A stretch of 64,000 nt of DNA, taken from the NCBI GenBank assembly GCA_030760725.1, contig JASWHV010000003.1, positions 112,500,153 to 112,564,152 on the forward strand, in the 5' to 3' direction. The notes below the pieces were generated by a model, which worked only from the letters and a program-made list of their open reading frames with translations, did no database searches and was not told where the DNA came from. The DNA comes from Neostapfia colusana. Its lineage: Eukaryota > Streptophyta > Magnoliopsida > Poales > Poaceae. Below, in pieces: positions 22,110-32,966 of this stretch. Each line of letters starts with the position of its first letter. Position 1 is the stretch's first letter. The translations under genes and the position numbers were made by a program.

Positions 22110-25100
22110 CTAAGAAAACAATTCCGGAAATTGTGCCTTAAGCTCATCTTCCCGTTCCCAGGTGGCTTCCTCTTCTGAGTGATGCTTCCACTGCACCTTG
22201 CACATCCTGATTCTCTTATTTCTGGTGAGGCGTTCCATTGTCTCCAAAATCTTGTATGGTTGCTCGGCATAAGACAAATCCTCAGCTACATCCACTTCGT
22301 TCATGGGTAACACCTCCTCAGGCGTCCTCAGACATTTCTTGAGTTGCGACACATGGAACACATCGTGCACGTCCGACAGATGAACCGGCAACTCTAGTTG
22401 GTACGCCACTTCGCCTTTTCTTTCCAAAACTTGAAAGGGTCCAATGTATCGAGGTGACAACTTCCCTTTCACCTTGAACCGACGAAGTCCTCTGATAGGG
22501 GACACCTTGAGATAAACATAGTCTCCCACGTTGAAAATGAGCTCTCTTCTTCGTACATCAGCATAACTCTTCTGGCGTGTCTGTGCTATCCTCAAGTTGT
22601 TGCGAATCTCCCTCACCTTTGCTTCGGCTTCTTGTAGCACTTCGGGACCAAACACTTTACTTTCTCCTGTTTGGTTCCAAAATAGAGGAGTTCTGCATTT
22701 CCTTCCATACAAAGCTTCAAACGGTGACATCTTCATACTAGCTTGATAACTGTTGTTATAGGAAAACTCCGCATACGGTAGGTTCTTGTCCCAACTCCTA
22801 TTGTTTTTGAGTGCACATGCTCTCAACATATCTTCAAGGATCTGATTGGTTCTCTTCGTCTGCCCGTCAGTTTGGGGATGATAGGCAGAGCTGAAATTCA
22901 GATGGGTTCCCATGGTTTCATGCAACTTTTGCCAAAACCTCGAGGTAAACTGTGTCCCTCGGTCCGATACTATCTTCTTTGGCACTCCATGGTAACACAC
23001 AATCCTTGACATGTACAATTCTGCCAATTTGGATCCGCTGTAGCTTTCTTTCACAGGAATGAAATGAGCTACTTTGGTTAGCCTATCAATAATGACCCAT
23101 ATTGAATCATACCCGGATTGGGTCCTAGGCAATCCCACGACAAAATCCATGCTGATTTCTTCCCACTTCCATTCAGGCACTTTGAGTGGTTGCAGCAATC
23201 CCGCGGGTCGTTGATGTTCTGATTTCACCAACTGACATGTGTCACATAGGGCAACATGTTCCGCGACATCTCGCTTCATGCCATACCACCAATACCTGCT
23301 CTTGAGGTCCTGGTACATCTTCGTACTCCCAGGATGAATGGAATAGTCGGAATCGTGAGCCTCCTTCAGAATTAATTCACGGATCTCCTTTACTTCTGGC
23401 ACACATATCCTTTTCCCGTGCCACACCGTTCCTTGTTCATCCTCTCTAAAACCAGGAGCTTTATTTTCCTTGATGAGCTGTCTGATCTCTTGTATCTTCT
23501 CATCATTCCTTTGGCCCTCGCGTATGTCTCGCTCGAGTGTGGAGTCCACCTCCATGGCGATGGCTTCACCACTATTTACTAGACATAGATTGAGCCTTAT
23601 AACCTCGTCCTTCAATTCTGCGGGCATGTCCTTTAAGCTCAACTTATTGACCTGCACTTTCCGACTCAAAGCATCGGCCACGACGTTTGCTTTCCCGGGA
23701 TGATAGTTGATGCCCACATCAAAGTCATTGATTAGCTCTAACCATCTCCTTTGTCTGAGGTTGAGATCTGGCTGTGTGAATATGTACTTCAAACTCTTAT
23801 GATCCGTATATATCTCTGTCCTCTTCCCCATCAAATAGTGCCGCCAAATTTTCAACGCGTGTACCACTGCAGCTAGTTCTAGGTCATGTGTAGGATAGTT
23901 CTTCTCGTGCTTCCGAAGCTGTCGGGATGCATATGCCACGACATGCCCTTCTTGCATGAGAACACATCCTAACCTGTTTCCCGAGGCATCGCAGTACACT
24001 GTGAAATTCTTCTGCATATCTGGCATAACCAACACTGGGGCTGTTGTCAATCTCTTCTTTAGCTCCTGAAAGCTCGTATCGCACTGTGGCGTCCAGGTGA
24101 ATTTGATTCCCTTTTCCAACAGTTTGGTGAGAGGTCTCGAGATCTTGGAGAATCCCTCAATAAACCGTCGATAGTATCCAGCCAATCCCAAAAAGCTTCG
24201 AACCTCCCCGACATTTTCAGGGGTTTTCCACTTCTGGATATCTTCAATTTTGGCGGGATCTACGGAGATTCCTCCCTCCGAGATTATATGTCCTAAAAAG
24301 GGAACTCTCTTTAGCCAAAACTCACACTTGCTCAACTTGGCATATAGTTGGTGTTCTCTCAGCCTCTGTAACACCAACCTTAGATGTTTCTCATGTTCTT
24401 CTTCATCTTTGGAGAAGACGAGAATATCATCTATGAAAACCACCACAAATTTGTCCAGATATTCCATGAATACCTTGTTCATGAGGTACATGAAATATGC
24501 CGGGGCATTGGTTAGCCCGAAAGGCATGACAGTGTATTCATACAGTCCGTACCGAGATACGAAAGCTGTCTTGGGAATATCAGATTGCCTTATCTTGAGT
24601 TGGTGGTATCCCGACCTGAGATCAATTTTCGAGAACACACAAGCTCCCCTCAACTGATCAAACAAGTCTTCAATGCGGGGTAATGGGTACTTGTTCTTGA
24701 TGGTTACCTCATTCAAGGCACGGTAATCCACGCATAACCTTTGAGTTCCATCTTTCTTAGGCACAAATATCACCGGAGCTCCCCATGGTGAGGAACTAGG
24801 GCGAACATACCCCTTTTCCGTCAATTCTCTCAAATGATCCTTGAGCTCTTCTAGCTGCTTGGAGTCCATTCGATAAGGTCTCTTGTATATCGGGGCTGTT
24901 CCCGGTACTAGCTCGATTGCGAATTCCACGTCACGGTCGGGAGGCATTCCTGGCAACTCCTCCGGAAAAACATCTGGATATTCCCTGATAGTCCTGATTT
25001 CCTCAACTTTCACCTCCACTTGATTTAATTTAATGTCCCTTCTAGGCTCGTGTATCGTTATGAACTTTACTCTTGTGCCACTAGGGTGAGTTAGTTCCAC

Positions 25101-26579
25101 CGTTCTGGTCGAACAATGGATGATTCCATTATGTTTGGTCAACCAATCCATACCCAAAATAATATCTATCCCTTGTGAATCGATCACTATGAGGTTAGCG
25201 GTAAATACTACCCCATTAATGTCTAGGTTCACTTTGGGACACACTTGTCTTGTCCTTATTTCTCCACCTGGAGAATTTACCGCTAGCATATGGTTCATTT
25301 GTGTGGTTGCTAGGTCATGCTTCTTAACAAACCCTTGAGCAATGAACGAATGGGTAGCACCAGAATCAAACAGCAGAGTTGCAAGGTGTAAATTGGCAGG
25401 AAACTTACCAACTACCACATCGGGTGCCTCTTGTGCTTCCTCCATAGTGACGTGGTTCACCCGTCCTCTCATTACGTTCTGCTGTTGTGGCTGCGTGGGC
25501 TTCTTCTTTGGACACTTATGGGCATAGTGTCCCACTTCACCACAGCTGAAACATTGCACCCCAATCTTAGATGCTTGTCCCTTGTTGTCTTGGGATTGGT
25601 TTGGGGGTCCTTGCACTGCTGGTCGAGGTGGATATGCAGGGCGAGGCTGCTGCATAAACTGACGTTGCGGCTGTGCTGGTGCTGCGGGTGGCCTGTAGTT
25701 TGGGTTGTACCCTCTTGGTGCTGAATAGGGTACCGCAGCACGGCTTGTCTGCCCCGTAGGTTGCTGCATCATACGTGGGCGGGTGTTGCTCCCTGAGGCT
25801 TGATGTGACCACCCAGCCTTCCTTTTATTCTCATTTTCCAGGGCCTTCAGCTTCCTTTCCACCACAAACGCTCTGTCCACCATCTTTTGAAAGCTTTCAT
25901 ACTCATTGGAGGACATTGCACACTGCATCTCTGCGGTAAGTCCTTCCACGAAACAATCTTGTTTCTGCTCATCTGTCTCTATGTCTCGTGGAGCATAACG
26001 GGACAGTTGGGTGAATTTAGTGAGGTATTCCCTCACCGTCATGTTTCCCTGCTGCAGTCCCAAAAACTCTTTCCTCTTGTTTTTGAGTTCACCTCTTGGG
26101 ATGTAATGGTTGCGGAAGCTACGCTTGAACTCTTCCCAAGTGATGCTCTCAGGGTCATGATGGGCGGCCACATAGGCGGTCCACCAATCAGCAGCAGGTC
26201 CTTGCAATTGATGAGATGCAAACAGCACCCTCTCATACCCTTGGCATTGTATGATCCTCATCTTACTTTCAATGGTCTTCAGCCAATCATCTGCCTCCAG
26301 AGGTTCAGCAGCACTTGCAAACTTTGGAGGTTGAGTTCCTAGAAACTCACTCAACCTTGGTTGGCGTGGTGCAGCTTGTGGAGGTGGAACTTGATGCAAG
26401 TTGGCCACTACTTGAGTCAAGTTCTGGATGAGCTGATTTTGATTCTCCAGCATTTGGTGGAGAGGATCAACTTCTTCACGGCGACCACCCCGGTTCTGGC
26501 CTCCAGAAAGATGAGAGTTGCATGCCTCATCATTGTTGTTGGCGGGGTTGGCAGCACGTCCTCTTCCTCTTCCGGCCAT
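22110..26579 (-). CDS. Gag-Pol polyprotein of chromovirus-type gypsy element
   Basis: A single uninterrupted frame of 1489 residues. Order: gag with capsid-like helical region (about 70-260), zinc knuckle Cys343-Cys346-His351-Cys356; aspartic protease 'FDSGATHSF' (Asp405); reverse transcriptase with FIDD (715-718); RNase H with 'YCDASG' (Asp864) and 'YTDHKSL' (Asp926); integrase zinc finger His1075, His1082, Cys1112, Cys1115; integrase core Asp1145, Asp1206; GPF-type module (about 1380) and chromodomain-like end (about 1454-1488, 'VQWKHHSEEEATWE'). It makes, cuts and copies the element's RNA and inserts the DNA. The third catalytic residue, expected Glu 36 positions after Asp1206, is Lys1242, so integration by this copy is doubtful. 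No internal stop, consistent with its youth. I chose the first ATG, 299 bp downstream of the extra ORF. Confidence 0.95.
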   Translation of the reverse strand: MAGRGRGRAANPANNNDEACNSHLSGGQNRGGRREEVDPLHQMLENQNQLIQNLTQVVANLHQVPPPQAAPRQPRLSEFLGTQPPKFASAAEPLEADDWLKTIESKMRIIQCQGYERVLFASHQLQGPAADWWTAYVAAHHDPESITWEEFKRSFRNHYIPRGELKNKRKEFLGLQQGNMTVREYLTKFTQLSRYAPRDIETDEQKQDCFVEGLTAEMQCAMSSNEYESFQKMVDRAFVVERKLKALENENKRKAGWSHQASGSNTRPRMMQQPTGQTSRAAVPYSAPRGYNPNYRPPAAPAQPQRQFMQQPRPAYPPRPAVQGPPNQSQDNKGQASKIGVQCFSCGEVGHYAHKCPKKKPTQPQQQNVMRGRVNHVTMEEAQEAPDVVVGKFPANLHLATLLFDSGATHSFIAQGFVKKHDLATTQMNHMLAVNSPGGEIRTRQVCPKVNLDINGVVFTANLIVIDSQGIDIILGMDWLTKHNGIIHCSTRTVELTHPSGTRVKFITIHEPRRDIKLNQVEVKVEEIRTIREYPDVFPEELPGMPPDRDVEFAIELVPGTAPIYKRPYRMDSKQLEELKDHLRELTEKGYVRPSSSPWGAPVIFVPKKDGTQRLCVDYRALNEVTIKNKYPLPRIEDLFDQLRGACVFSKIDLRSGYHQLKIRQSDIPKTAFVSRYGLYEYTVMPFGLTNAPAYFMYLMNKVFMEYLDKFVVVFIDDILVFSKDEEEHEKHLRLVLQRLREHQLYAKLSKCEFWLKRVPFLGHIISEGGISVDPAKIEDIQKWKTPENVGEVRSFLGLAGYYRRFIEGFSKISRPLTKLLEKGIKFTWTPQCDTSFQELKKRLTTAPVLVMPDMQKNFTVYCDASGNRLGCVLMQEGHVVAYASRQLRKHEKNYPTHDLELAAVVHALKIWRHYLMGKRTEIYTDHKSLKYIFTQPDLNLRQRRWLELINDFDVGINYHPGKANVVADALSRKVQVNKLSLKDMPAELKDEVIRLNLCLVNSGEAIAMEVDSTLERDIREGQRNDEKIQEIRQLIKENKAPGFREDEQGTVWHGKRICVPEVKEIRELILKEAHDSDYSIHPGSTKMYQDLKSRYWWYGMKRDVAEHVALCDTCQLVKSEHQRPAGLLQPLKVPEWKWEEISMDFVVGLPRTQSGYDSIWVIIDRLTKVAHFIPVKESYSGSKLAELYMSRIVCYHGVPKKIVSDRGTQFTSRFWQKLHETMGTHLNFSSAYHPQTDGQTKRTNQILEDMLRACALKNNRSWDKNLPYAEFSYNNSYQASMKMSPFEALYGRKCRTPLFWNQTGESKVFGPEVLQEAEAKVREIRNNLRIAQTRQKSYADVRRRELIFNVGDYVYLKVSPIRGLRRFKVKGKLSPRYIGPFQVLERKGEVAYQLELPVHLSDVHDVFHVSQLKKCLRTPEEVLPMNEVDVAEDLSYAEQPYKILETMERLTRNKRIRMCKVQWKHHSEEEATWEREDELKAQFPELFS

Positions 26580-26878
26580 CTGGCAGAATCACAAATGTTA
26601 TTTTGAAAGCATTTGGTATCATCTTACTACTTTCACTTGTTTGTACTTTGAAGTGTTGAAGTTTTGTTAAATCTTACGAGGGTTTTATATCTCATACCCA
26701 ATAAATGCACTATTATTTCCTGTGGGTTTACACACCAAAGCAAACAATCTGAAGACGAGGCTGTGGACAATTGCTCATGGCTTCCACAACTCACGTCACA
26801 CACCAAGCATTATCACACCATTAACCACGTAACGACTCGACTACTCGACCTCTTGCTAGCTAGGGGAAAGACTCTACA

Positions 26879-27658
26879 CTACTCTTCCTCTTGAGCTGGC
26901 TCCTCGGGATCTTCCTCCTCATTTCGGCTACCTTCTGACTCTGCTTTGGGTGGGGAGGCTGCTGGTGGAGAAGTGCGATGACGCCTGATCGCTCGGCGAT
27001 CCGGGGAGTCAGGGGTCCATGGATCACTTACGGTGACACACAGTTCATTCCCATCTCCTCTTTCTCTCGCTTTTAAGCACGCTCGCAGCAATGCCTCCGT
27101 CTCCTTCAGAGTATCTCGGACATCCTGAAGCTCTTGTTGACACTCCTGCAGTCGAGTGCTGAGCATAGCAGCATCCTCCAAGCACAAGTCCATGTGCTCA
27201 TGGGAAGTCCCTTGCTGCACCGGTGGGTACTTGTACTCCGTGGTACCACTCTCACGTTGGAGGACATACATGTACTCAGTTTTGTCCAAGTGGCGACGAT
27301 AGATGTGGCTCTGGCAGGTGATGGCCTCCCAAGTGACATCCCTCTCCGCGTCAACTTGTGTTGCTCGACAAGCTGGAGAGTGGTGGATCTTAAGCAGTTG
27401 ATTCTCGTGTATAATCCTCATCTCCGAACTCCATTCTTCCCTCTTCTCACGGATGGTCCTGGTGGAGTTATAGTGGATGATGAGCTTGCCCGTATTGCCG
27501 GCGGCTTCGAGCATACGTCGAAGACGGCGCAACAAATCTCCTACTGCCAATCCGTAGGAAAGGTACGTCACTGGACGACTCTCCTCTCTTTCAGCAAGGG
27601 CAACTACGGGAACTCTCCCTCCCGTGGATTTACGAGCGGTGCGAATCATGCGAACCAT
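26879..27658 (-). CDS. Extra ORF upstream of gag (orf0-type), unknown function
   Basis: 259 residues between the primer site and gag, same strand as the polyprotein and complete. It has a basic N-terminus ('MVRMIRTARKSTGG'), a middle part without recognised domain, a likely coiled coil (about 157-200, rich in Leu, Glu, Gln) and a Pro/Ser then Glu-rich acidic tail (240-259). No zinc finger, signal peptide or membrane segment, so it does not look like an envelope protein. I recall that some grass gypsy elements (for example rice RIRE3/RIRE8) carry an 'orf0' in this position; whether this is the same family needs a search. An open frame of this size in a young element suggests it is under selection. 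Confidence 0.75.
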   Translation of the reverse strand: MVRMIRTARKSTGGRVPVVALAEREESRPVTYLSYGLAVGDLLRRLRRMLEAAGNTGKLIIHYNSTRTIREKREEWSSEMRIIHENQLLKIHHSPACRATQVDAERDVTWEAITCQSHIYRRHLDKTEYMYVLQRESGTTEYKYPPVQQGTSHEHMDLCLEDAAMLSTRLQECQQELQDVRDTLKETEALLRACLKARERGDGNELCVTVSDPWTPDSPDRRAIRRHRTSPPAASPPKAESEGSRNEEEDPEEPAQEEE

Positions 27659-27857
27659 CTAAAACAAAAGAATTTAAAATTAGGTTAGATAAAATTTCAA
27701 ACAAAAATCCTATTTTTGAATGGAAGTTGGGGTAAGATGAAGAAAATGACTCTTTTAATAACACTTTTTCACCCACACCTTTGGAAAATAGTTTTTAAGA
27801 AAATAGGGCCCTTAAATACGTCCATTCCTACCTAGGTCCACGTTCCTACGGGCAACC

Positions 27858-27872
27858 TTGGCTCTGATACCA
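27858..27872 (-). other. Primer-binding site of the Tekay-like element
   Basis: Minus-strand TGGTATCAGAGCCAA, complementary to the 3' end of plant initiator methionine tRNA, starting four bases inside the 5' LTR boundary (27877). Confidence 0.9.
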
Positions 27873-27876
27873 CCTC

Positions 27877-30800
27877 TGTCACACCCGGTTTTTCCGAAGA
27901 AACAACCAAGTGAATATCACATGTATGCCAGGATCATTTTCTCATACATGTGATGACAAATAGTGAAGCATCATTTATTACAAGCCAGGTGTCGAATATA
28001 AATAAGTCTTACATAATAAATGTCTCGATGGACAATAATAAGTTCATCACAAGTAAATAAACTAGCAGCGGAATATTATTCTTTAGGGCTCCATCACAGG
28101 CGTTGCCCGGGGGTCTTCATGAACCTAAAAACCTTCTTCGGGTCCAAAGTCTTGGTCATTATACACCACCTCATTATCTTGACCTGAGCAGCAATATAAA
28201 CCAACAAATATGCAAGGTTGAGTACCAATGGTACTCAGCAAGTGTGGGAAAATTATATCATGCATGGCTAGAACAAGGAGAGGTTGAACTCATGGTTAAA
28301 GCACTACGCAATTAATACCTATCACCTTAGCTTATTAAGCACCTACATTACTACACAGGTGAAATGGTCCAAATCTCCCATCCCATCATCATAAACCAAT
28401 AACCATAATCATCATTTCCAATGTTAAGCTCCCCGCTTAACATCCAAAACCATAACATCATTTCCAAAGTTAAGCTCCCCGCTCAACTTCCAAAACCATC
28501 AATCCTCTAATCATGAATAAGTCCAGGCCGCTCTTAACCGTGAGCACGGCTGTCAAGACAGTTTTTAACTCTGCAGAGTTTGTACCACTGTACCCACAAG
28601 TAGTGATTTCATCCCCCGTTGCCGGGTGGACTAAAAGAACCTCCATTATGCCAGTGGCTACGATCCACATTCACACTTCCCAGGTGTGCGGCCAAGAGAT
28701 CACTACGAAGCCTTTACAAAGGGATTCCCGACGAGCGTGGGCCCACTGAGGTTTCACCCCTAACAGCATACAAGAGGCTCCAACCCCGCTGCAGTGGCCC
28801 CCTCTTGAGCCTTGCGGTTCATATGGTAGTCCAGCTGACACCAACTCCCCGCACCATCCAACACACCCATACTACGCCGGGGATACACCTAATTAATTGG
28901 CTAAGCTGCCCCATCTCAGCATGTGGTTGGCACTGTAAAGCCGGGTTACATGCTCCATGAACCGGTCCTTAGGATCCAGGCAAGTACTAAACACAAACCC
29001 AAGTCTCGTGCACCCAGCACACAACCAAAACATTCAACTTGCCTTGATCCCTACCTCTACATAACTCACAATATCTCATTCAAGAGTATGGTAATATAAA
29101 CTGATGATTTCATGTCCCAAATACCCCATTCTAAGCATGGCTAAGCATATGCATGGAAATAAATGACATGGTAAAATAAATCCCAACCCAATCTACAAGG
29201 AAACAAGGTAATGCAATTCTAGGGAAACTTTCCTAGCATGGGTTTCATATTTCATTTGACAATGCAAATAATTCTATCTACACATCCTAGCATAGGATCA
29301 AAGTGGTCAAGGACACTTGCCTCCTTCTTGCTGCTCTTGAAATGGGTAGTCTTGGTCTTGGAATTGAATAACTTGTTCTTGAGCAGGTTCTACTTCATAC
29401 CATCACACATAGCAAAAGAAAAACAACAATCATAAGACATAGTTCACACTTCTTACTTCATACAAACCACACATTCATATTTATAAAAGTTCTTCACTAT
29501 TTTATGTGTTGTGAATACTCTAGGTGTGTTGATTTTAGGACTTGCATACACTTTTATTCATATGTGTATGATTCCTACTTTAGTGTTCATATTTATACTC
29601 ACATACTATATATATATATATGTATATATGTGTGTTTCAGTTTTAAATAAATTCCTTATATATTAAACTACCAAGTATGTATGAAAAGTATTTTTTTCTT
29701 CTCCATATGTGCCTTCATAACTTCTATCAACCCTAAACTGAATCCTTTGTATTTTAGAAACTCTATTTATCATTTACTAGTTTCTATATTTTCAGATTTA
29801 TATTCTTATGCATAATTGTGCATTTTATTATTAAATTAGTAATACACACTACCTAAACAGATTAGTGTTCTGGTCCTAAATAATTTAGGATCATATTTTG
29901 ACCTTGGCTTCTGATGTATACTATTTCATAATTATTTTCCCTATTTTTCTTTAACTATTCTTTACTTAAAAATGTGTCCCTATACTATTAAATGTGAATA
30001 ATAGATGAAACAGATTTATTTCAGCCCAAAAATATATTTTTATCTCACTCCAAAGTTTTCTAAGTACTGAGAAAGTTTTTAATAAATTTGACAATTATGT
30101 TTGTTCCCCCTTTTTAACATTTAAACACTAGTTACATATTCAATTTTCTAAATTAAATATTAAACAGAGCTAAAATAATGAATTCACCCCATTACAGGGT
30201 CTATAATATTATTTTCATAATTTCCAGGGGTCTAGCTACACTTTTCAGAGGTGTTTTTCTTAATTTCTATTAAGTCTAGGGGCTAAAACTGATTTTTAAA
30301 TGAATTTACATGATTTTCTGGAGTTCCAGGGGCTAGATCTGAAGTTTCCGGGGCTAGCTCTCAATTCCAGAGAACCCCAGGGGGTAGCACGTAAGAATTC
30401 CAGTCTTTATAACGCGGGGCTGACGTGGACCGTCTGATTTTAAACCGACGGCTGAGATTATAACATCGAACCGGTACGCGGGGTTTTAAAGTCTACCGTG
30501 CGATTTAAAATAAACGGCGCACAAGCGGCCACGTCGCTCTGATCGAGCGCGGGCGGCGCTGCCGGCGGCGCACGGCGGCGGGAAGCGGCGATCTCGCCGG
30601 AAACTTTCGGATCCTCGAGAATTCTGCCTAGAACTGTGATCTTATGGCCTAGATCGGTAGAGGGGAGGTCAGGGATCTCACCTCGGGGGTTTTCTCGAGC
30701 TCGGGGGTCCTGGAAAGTGCTCTGCGGCGAGGTCCGAGGCAAAACCACGGCGAAGCTCGTCGGAGCTGGATTTGCACCGTATATCTTCGGGTTTTCTGCA

Positions 30801-31382
30801 CCTGCAAAGTTCCCCGGAGGCGGTGGATCAAGACCAACGAGTTAGATCAGAGTTTCCGAGCTTAGATCGGCCAGAATTCACCGGCGAAGTCTCGGGGCTC
30901 ACCGGAGTGAAAATCGGCGATCGCGTGCGAAAAACTGATCGGATCGGTTGTTTTTATAGCCGGGGGAGGGCGGTGGTTCTGTTGTGATCGAGTTAGAGTC
31001 CTCAGGTTCCAGAATTCGGCTGCGGGACGCGGTTTCCCGATCGGTTGCGATCGCGCGCGCGCGGGGAGAAGTCCGGGGTCGCGGGGTTAGGGATGACAGG
31101 CGGGTCCCACATGTCAGCGAGGGGCAGCGCGGCGCGCGCGGGGGCGGGCTGCGCGGGGGTTAGCTGGGCCGGCTGGGGTTTCGGCCCACTGGCCAGTTTT
31201 TTTCTGGTTTTCCTTTTTCTTTTTCATTTCTTTTCTGTTTTGAGTATAATTTGAATTCCAGTTTGAATTTGAATTTTTGCAAAACATGCAATACGTCCAA
31301 AAATTTCTAAATTCCCCTCTGAACATGGTTTATGGTTCTAAATCAAAATTTGAGTCTTGACTAAAAAATTTGGGGTGTTACA
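27877..31382 (-). repeat. 5' LTR of the Tekay-like element
   Basis: 3506 bp, three bases shorter than its partner (14 instead of 16 bases in the AT run near 29607; five instead of six T near 31215). Everything else I compared is identical apart from two single-base differences. Confidence 0.95.
30950..30961 (-). promoter_or_regulatory. TATA box of the 5' LTR
   Basis: Minus-strand 'ggctataaaaac', about 425 bp from the U3 end of the 5' LTR, downstream of a GC-rich block. It is the likely start region for the element's transcript, running antisense to the host gene; the same sequence lies at 21630-21641 in the other LTR. Confidence 0.65.
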
Positions 31383-32345
31383 CGATGCCTTTTCAATCAC
31401 AATAGGACTACTCCGTGGGTCAGCCTTGAGCCCATATTATATATTTTTTTGGTGATGGATGAGGTGTTGAAGTATAATATAATAAGATATTTCTTGTTGT
31501 ATGCTCTTTGCTGATAATATAGTGTTGATAGATGAAACTAGGGATGATGTCAATAAGAAATTAGAGCTATAGAGGCAAACTTTAGAATATAGGGGTTTAG
31601 GCGGATTAGTAGAACCAAGAGACTTCAGTGGTGTTGGATGCAAAGAGAAAAATGTTAGTCTACGAGGACAAATAGTGTTTGAGAGGGACTCATTTTGATA
31701 GTTAGGATCAAAGTTGCAAAGAAATGATAATACTGATGAGGATGTTTATGATATGATCAAGGTAGGATGGATGAAGTGGTAAAATCCATCTAACATCCTA
31801 TGTAAAAGAAGGTATAATAAAAAACTAAAAGGTAAGTTCTATAGGACAGTGATCAAACGCGCGATGCTATACAAAATGGAATGTTGGCCAAATAAAAGAA
31901 AACATGTTGTAGAGACAACTATGTTACGGTGGATGTGTGTTCACAAGAAAAGACTTACTTAGAAATGAGGTAATATGTGATAGGGTAGGTGTGACACCAA
32001 TAAAAGAGAAGCTAATACAACATCAACTAAGGTAGTTTGAACATATCCAATGGAGATATTTAGAAACACCGGTTAGCATACTAAATGGTAGGAAAAATTA
32101 TAAGGGATCGAGGGTGACCAAGGTTTATATTGGAGGGGGCCTTAAAACAAGACTTCGTTGTTGTTGTCGATAGGACTGCATGAGAATCAGTAATCCATGT
32201 GTCAGAATTTCAGTTTACTCATAATTTTTTTACTCTTGTCTCTCTTTTACTTCTATTTAAAAAAGAATTAAATTTGTTGGGTTTCAGATCTAGGCTACGC
32301 TAACGTGCTTGGGACAAAGGCTTTGTTGTTGTTGTGTTGTTTCAT
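31383..32345 (+). pseudogene. LINE fragment, RT C-terminal part
   Basis: A second, decayed copy of the LINE seen at 14070-17905. Pieces read 'DAFSITIGL', 'GSALSPY'-like, 'VMDEVLK', then the RT tail, ending with 'cgtgcttgggacaaaggct' and a TTGTTGTTG tract near 32328. The CGATG target duplication of the Tekay-like element falls at its left end, so the young element probably inserted at or in this LINE copy. Confidence 0.6.
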
Positions 32346-32515
32346 GGGTATGTTACAACTTGTCAACATACTTGATGTATTTTTGGATGTACCAAAGATT
32401 GTACGGTGGTGTTGTCAGCAGAACAATTGTACTGCAAATCAGTTGGTTTCTTCTTTAGAAATCTAGACAAACTAGCCCAACACTAATCTCCCACTAACTA
32501 TTTGTGTGCTAACAG

Positions 32516-32644
32516 GTTAAGAAGGCTTTTAGAGAATGCACAGCCCGACAAAATGCGCATAGCGTTTTTGTGTCCCTTGCACTAAAACTGTTGGAAGAGC
32601 GAGTTCATGTTGCTTGCAAGGAAATAATTACATTGGAAAAACAG
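32516..32644 (+). pseudogene. Host pseudogene, sixth visible exon
   Basis: 129 nt, phase 0 at both ends; acceptor 'gctaacag', donor 'acag|gtatgc'. It is open and encodes 'VKKAFRECTARQNAHSVF', 'LALKLLEERVHVACKEI' and 'ITLEKQ', continuing the helix-rich region of the fifth exon across the 18.7-kb intron. Confidence 0.85.
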
Positions 32645-32757
32645 GTATGCACTTTATGCCTTGATAATAGATGTGGAAAAATAAAGGAAGTAACATAAAA
32701 GTTGCCATTGTCTGGTCTTTGTCGATGGATACTAAAATTGAGTCGAATCTCTTGCAG

Positions 32758-32816
32758 AACAAGCTTCTTGAGGAAGAAGAGAAAGAAAAGCGTGAAGAAG
32801 AAGAGCGCAGGGAGAG
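32758..32816 (+). pseudogene. Host last exon, part before the retrotransposon
   Basis: Acceptor 'ctcttgcag' (AG 32756-32757). Encodes 'NKLLEEEEKEKREEEERRE' and is then cut by the retrotransposon at 32817. The last five bases, GAGAG, are the target duplication. The frame continues exactly at 51966, where the Lys/Arg/Glu run goes on. Confidence 0.9.
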
Positions 32817-32966
32817 TGTAACACCCTCAATTTCATATTCATGCATTGCATATAGAAAAACATTATAAAAGAAATAGAAATAGGAAAGAATCATAAAAAT
32901 GGGAGAAATATAGCTGAAAAGAGCCAATTCCCATTCACCGAGGAGCGCTGTTGACATTTCCCGCGG

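Larger units (their letters stand above)
18556..31382 (-). mobile_element. Full-length Tekay-like Ty3/gypsy retrotransposon
   Basis: 12,827 bp on the minus strand, with LTRs 18556-22064 and 27877-31382 and a perfect target duplication CGATG (18551-18555, 31383-31387). Primer site TGGTATCAGAGC (initiator Met tRNA type), purine tract next to the 3' LTR, a 1489-residue gag-protease-RT-RNase H-integrase-chromodomain polyprotein and an extra upstream ORF are all in place. The domain order and chromodomain tail place it among chromoviruses; LTR length suggests Tekay/Del. By eye the LTRs differ by two substitutions (21009/30325 region; 21306/30625 region), a 2-bp AT-repeat change and a 1-bp T-run change, so insertion was very recent. 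It lies in the intron upstream of exon 32516, antisense to the host gene. Confidence 0.95.
13773..32515 (+). other. 18.7-kb intron packed with transposons
   Basis: The intron between the fifth and sixth visible exons. It contains a LINE (about 14070-17905) split by two hAT elements and other inserts, a SINE-like copy, a full-length Tekay-like gypsy element (18556-31382) and a second LINE fragment (31383-about 32345). Ordinary unique intron sequence is limited to roughly 13773-14070 and 32345-32515. Confidence 0.75.

Noticed and set aside
24250..24657. Plus-strand ORFs across 22-27 kb
   Set aside because: Antisense shadows of the minus-strand polyprotein, with no independent features.
26879..27658. 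The extra ORF as an envelope-like gene
   Set aside because: It lies upstream of gag and not after integrase, and shows no signal peptide, membrane segment or cleavage site.
18556..31382. Two nearly identical 3.5-kb segments (18556-22064 and 27877-31382) as a segmental gene duplication
   Set aside because: They are the LTRs of one retrotransposon: TG/CA ends, 5-bp target duplication, primer site and polypurine tract next to them. The short frames they share are not genes.
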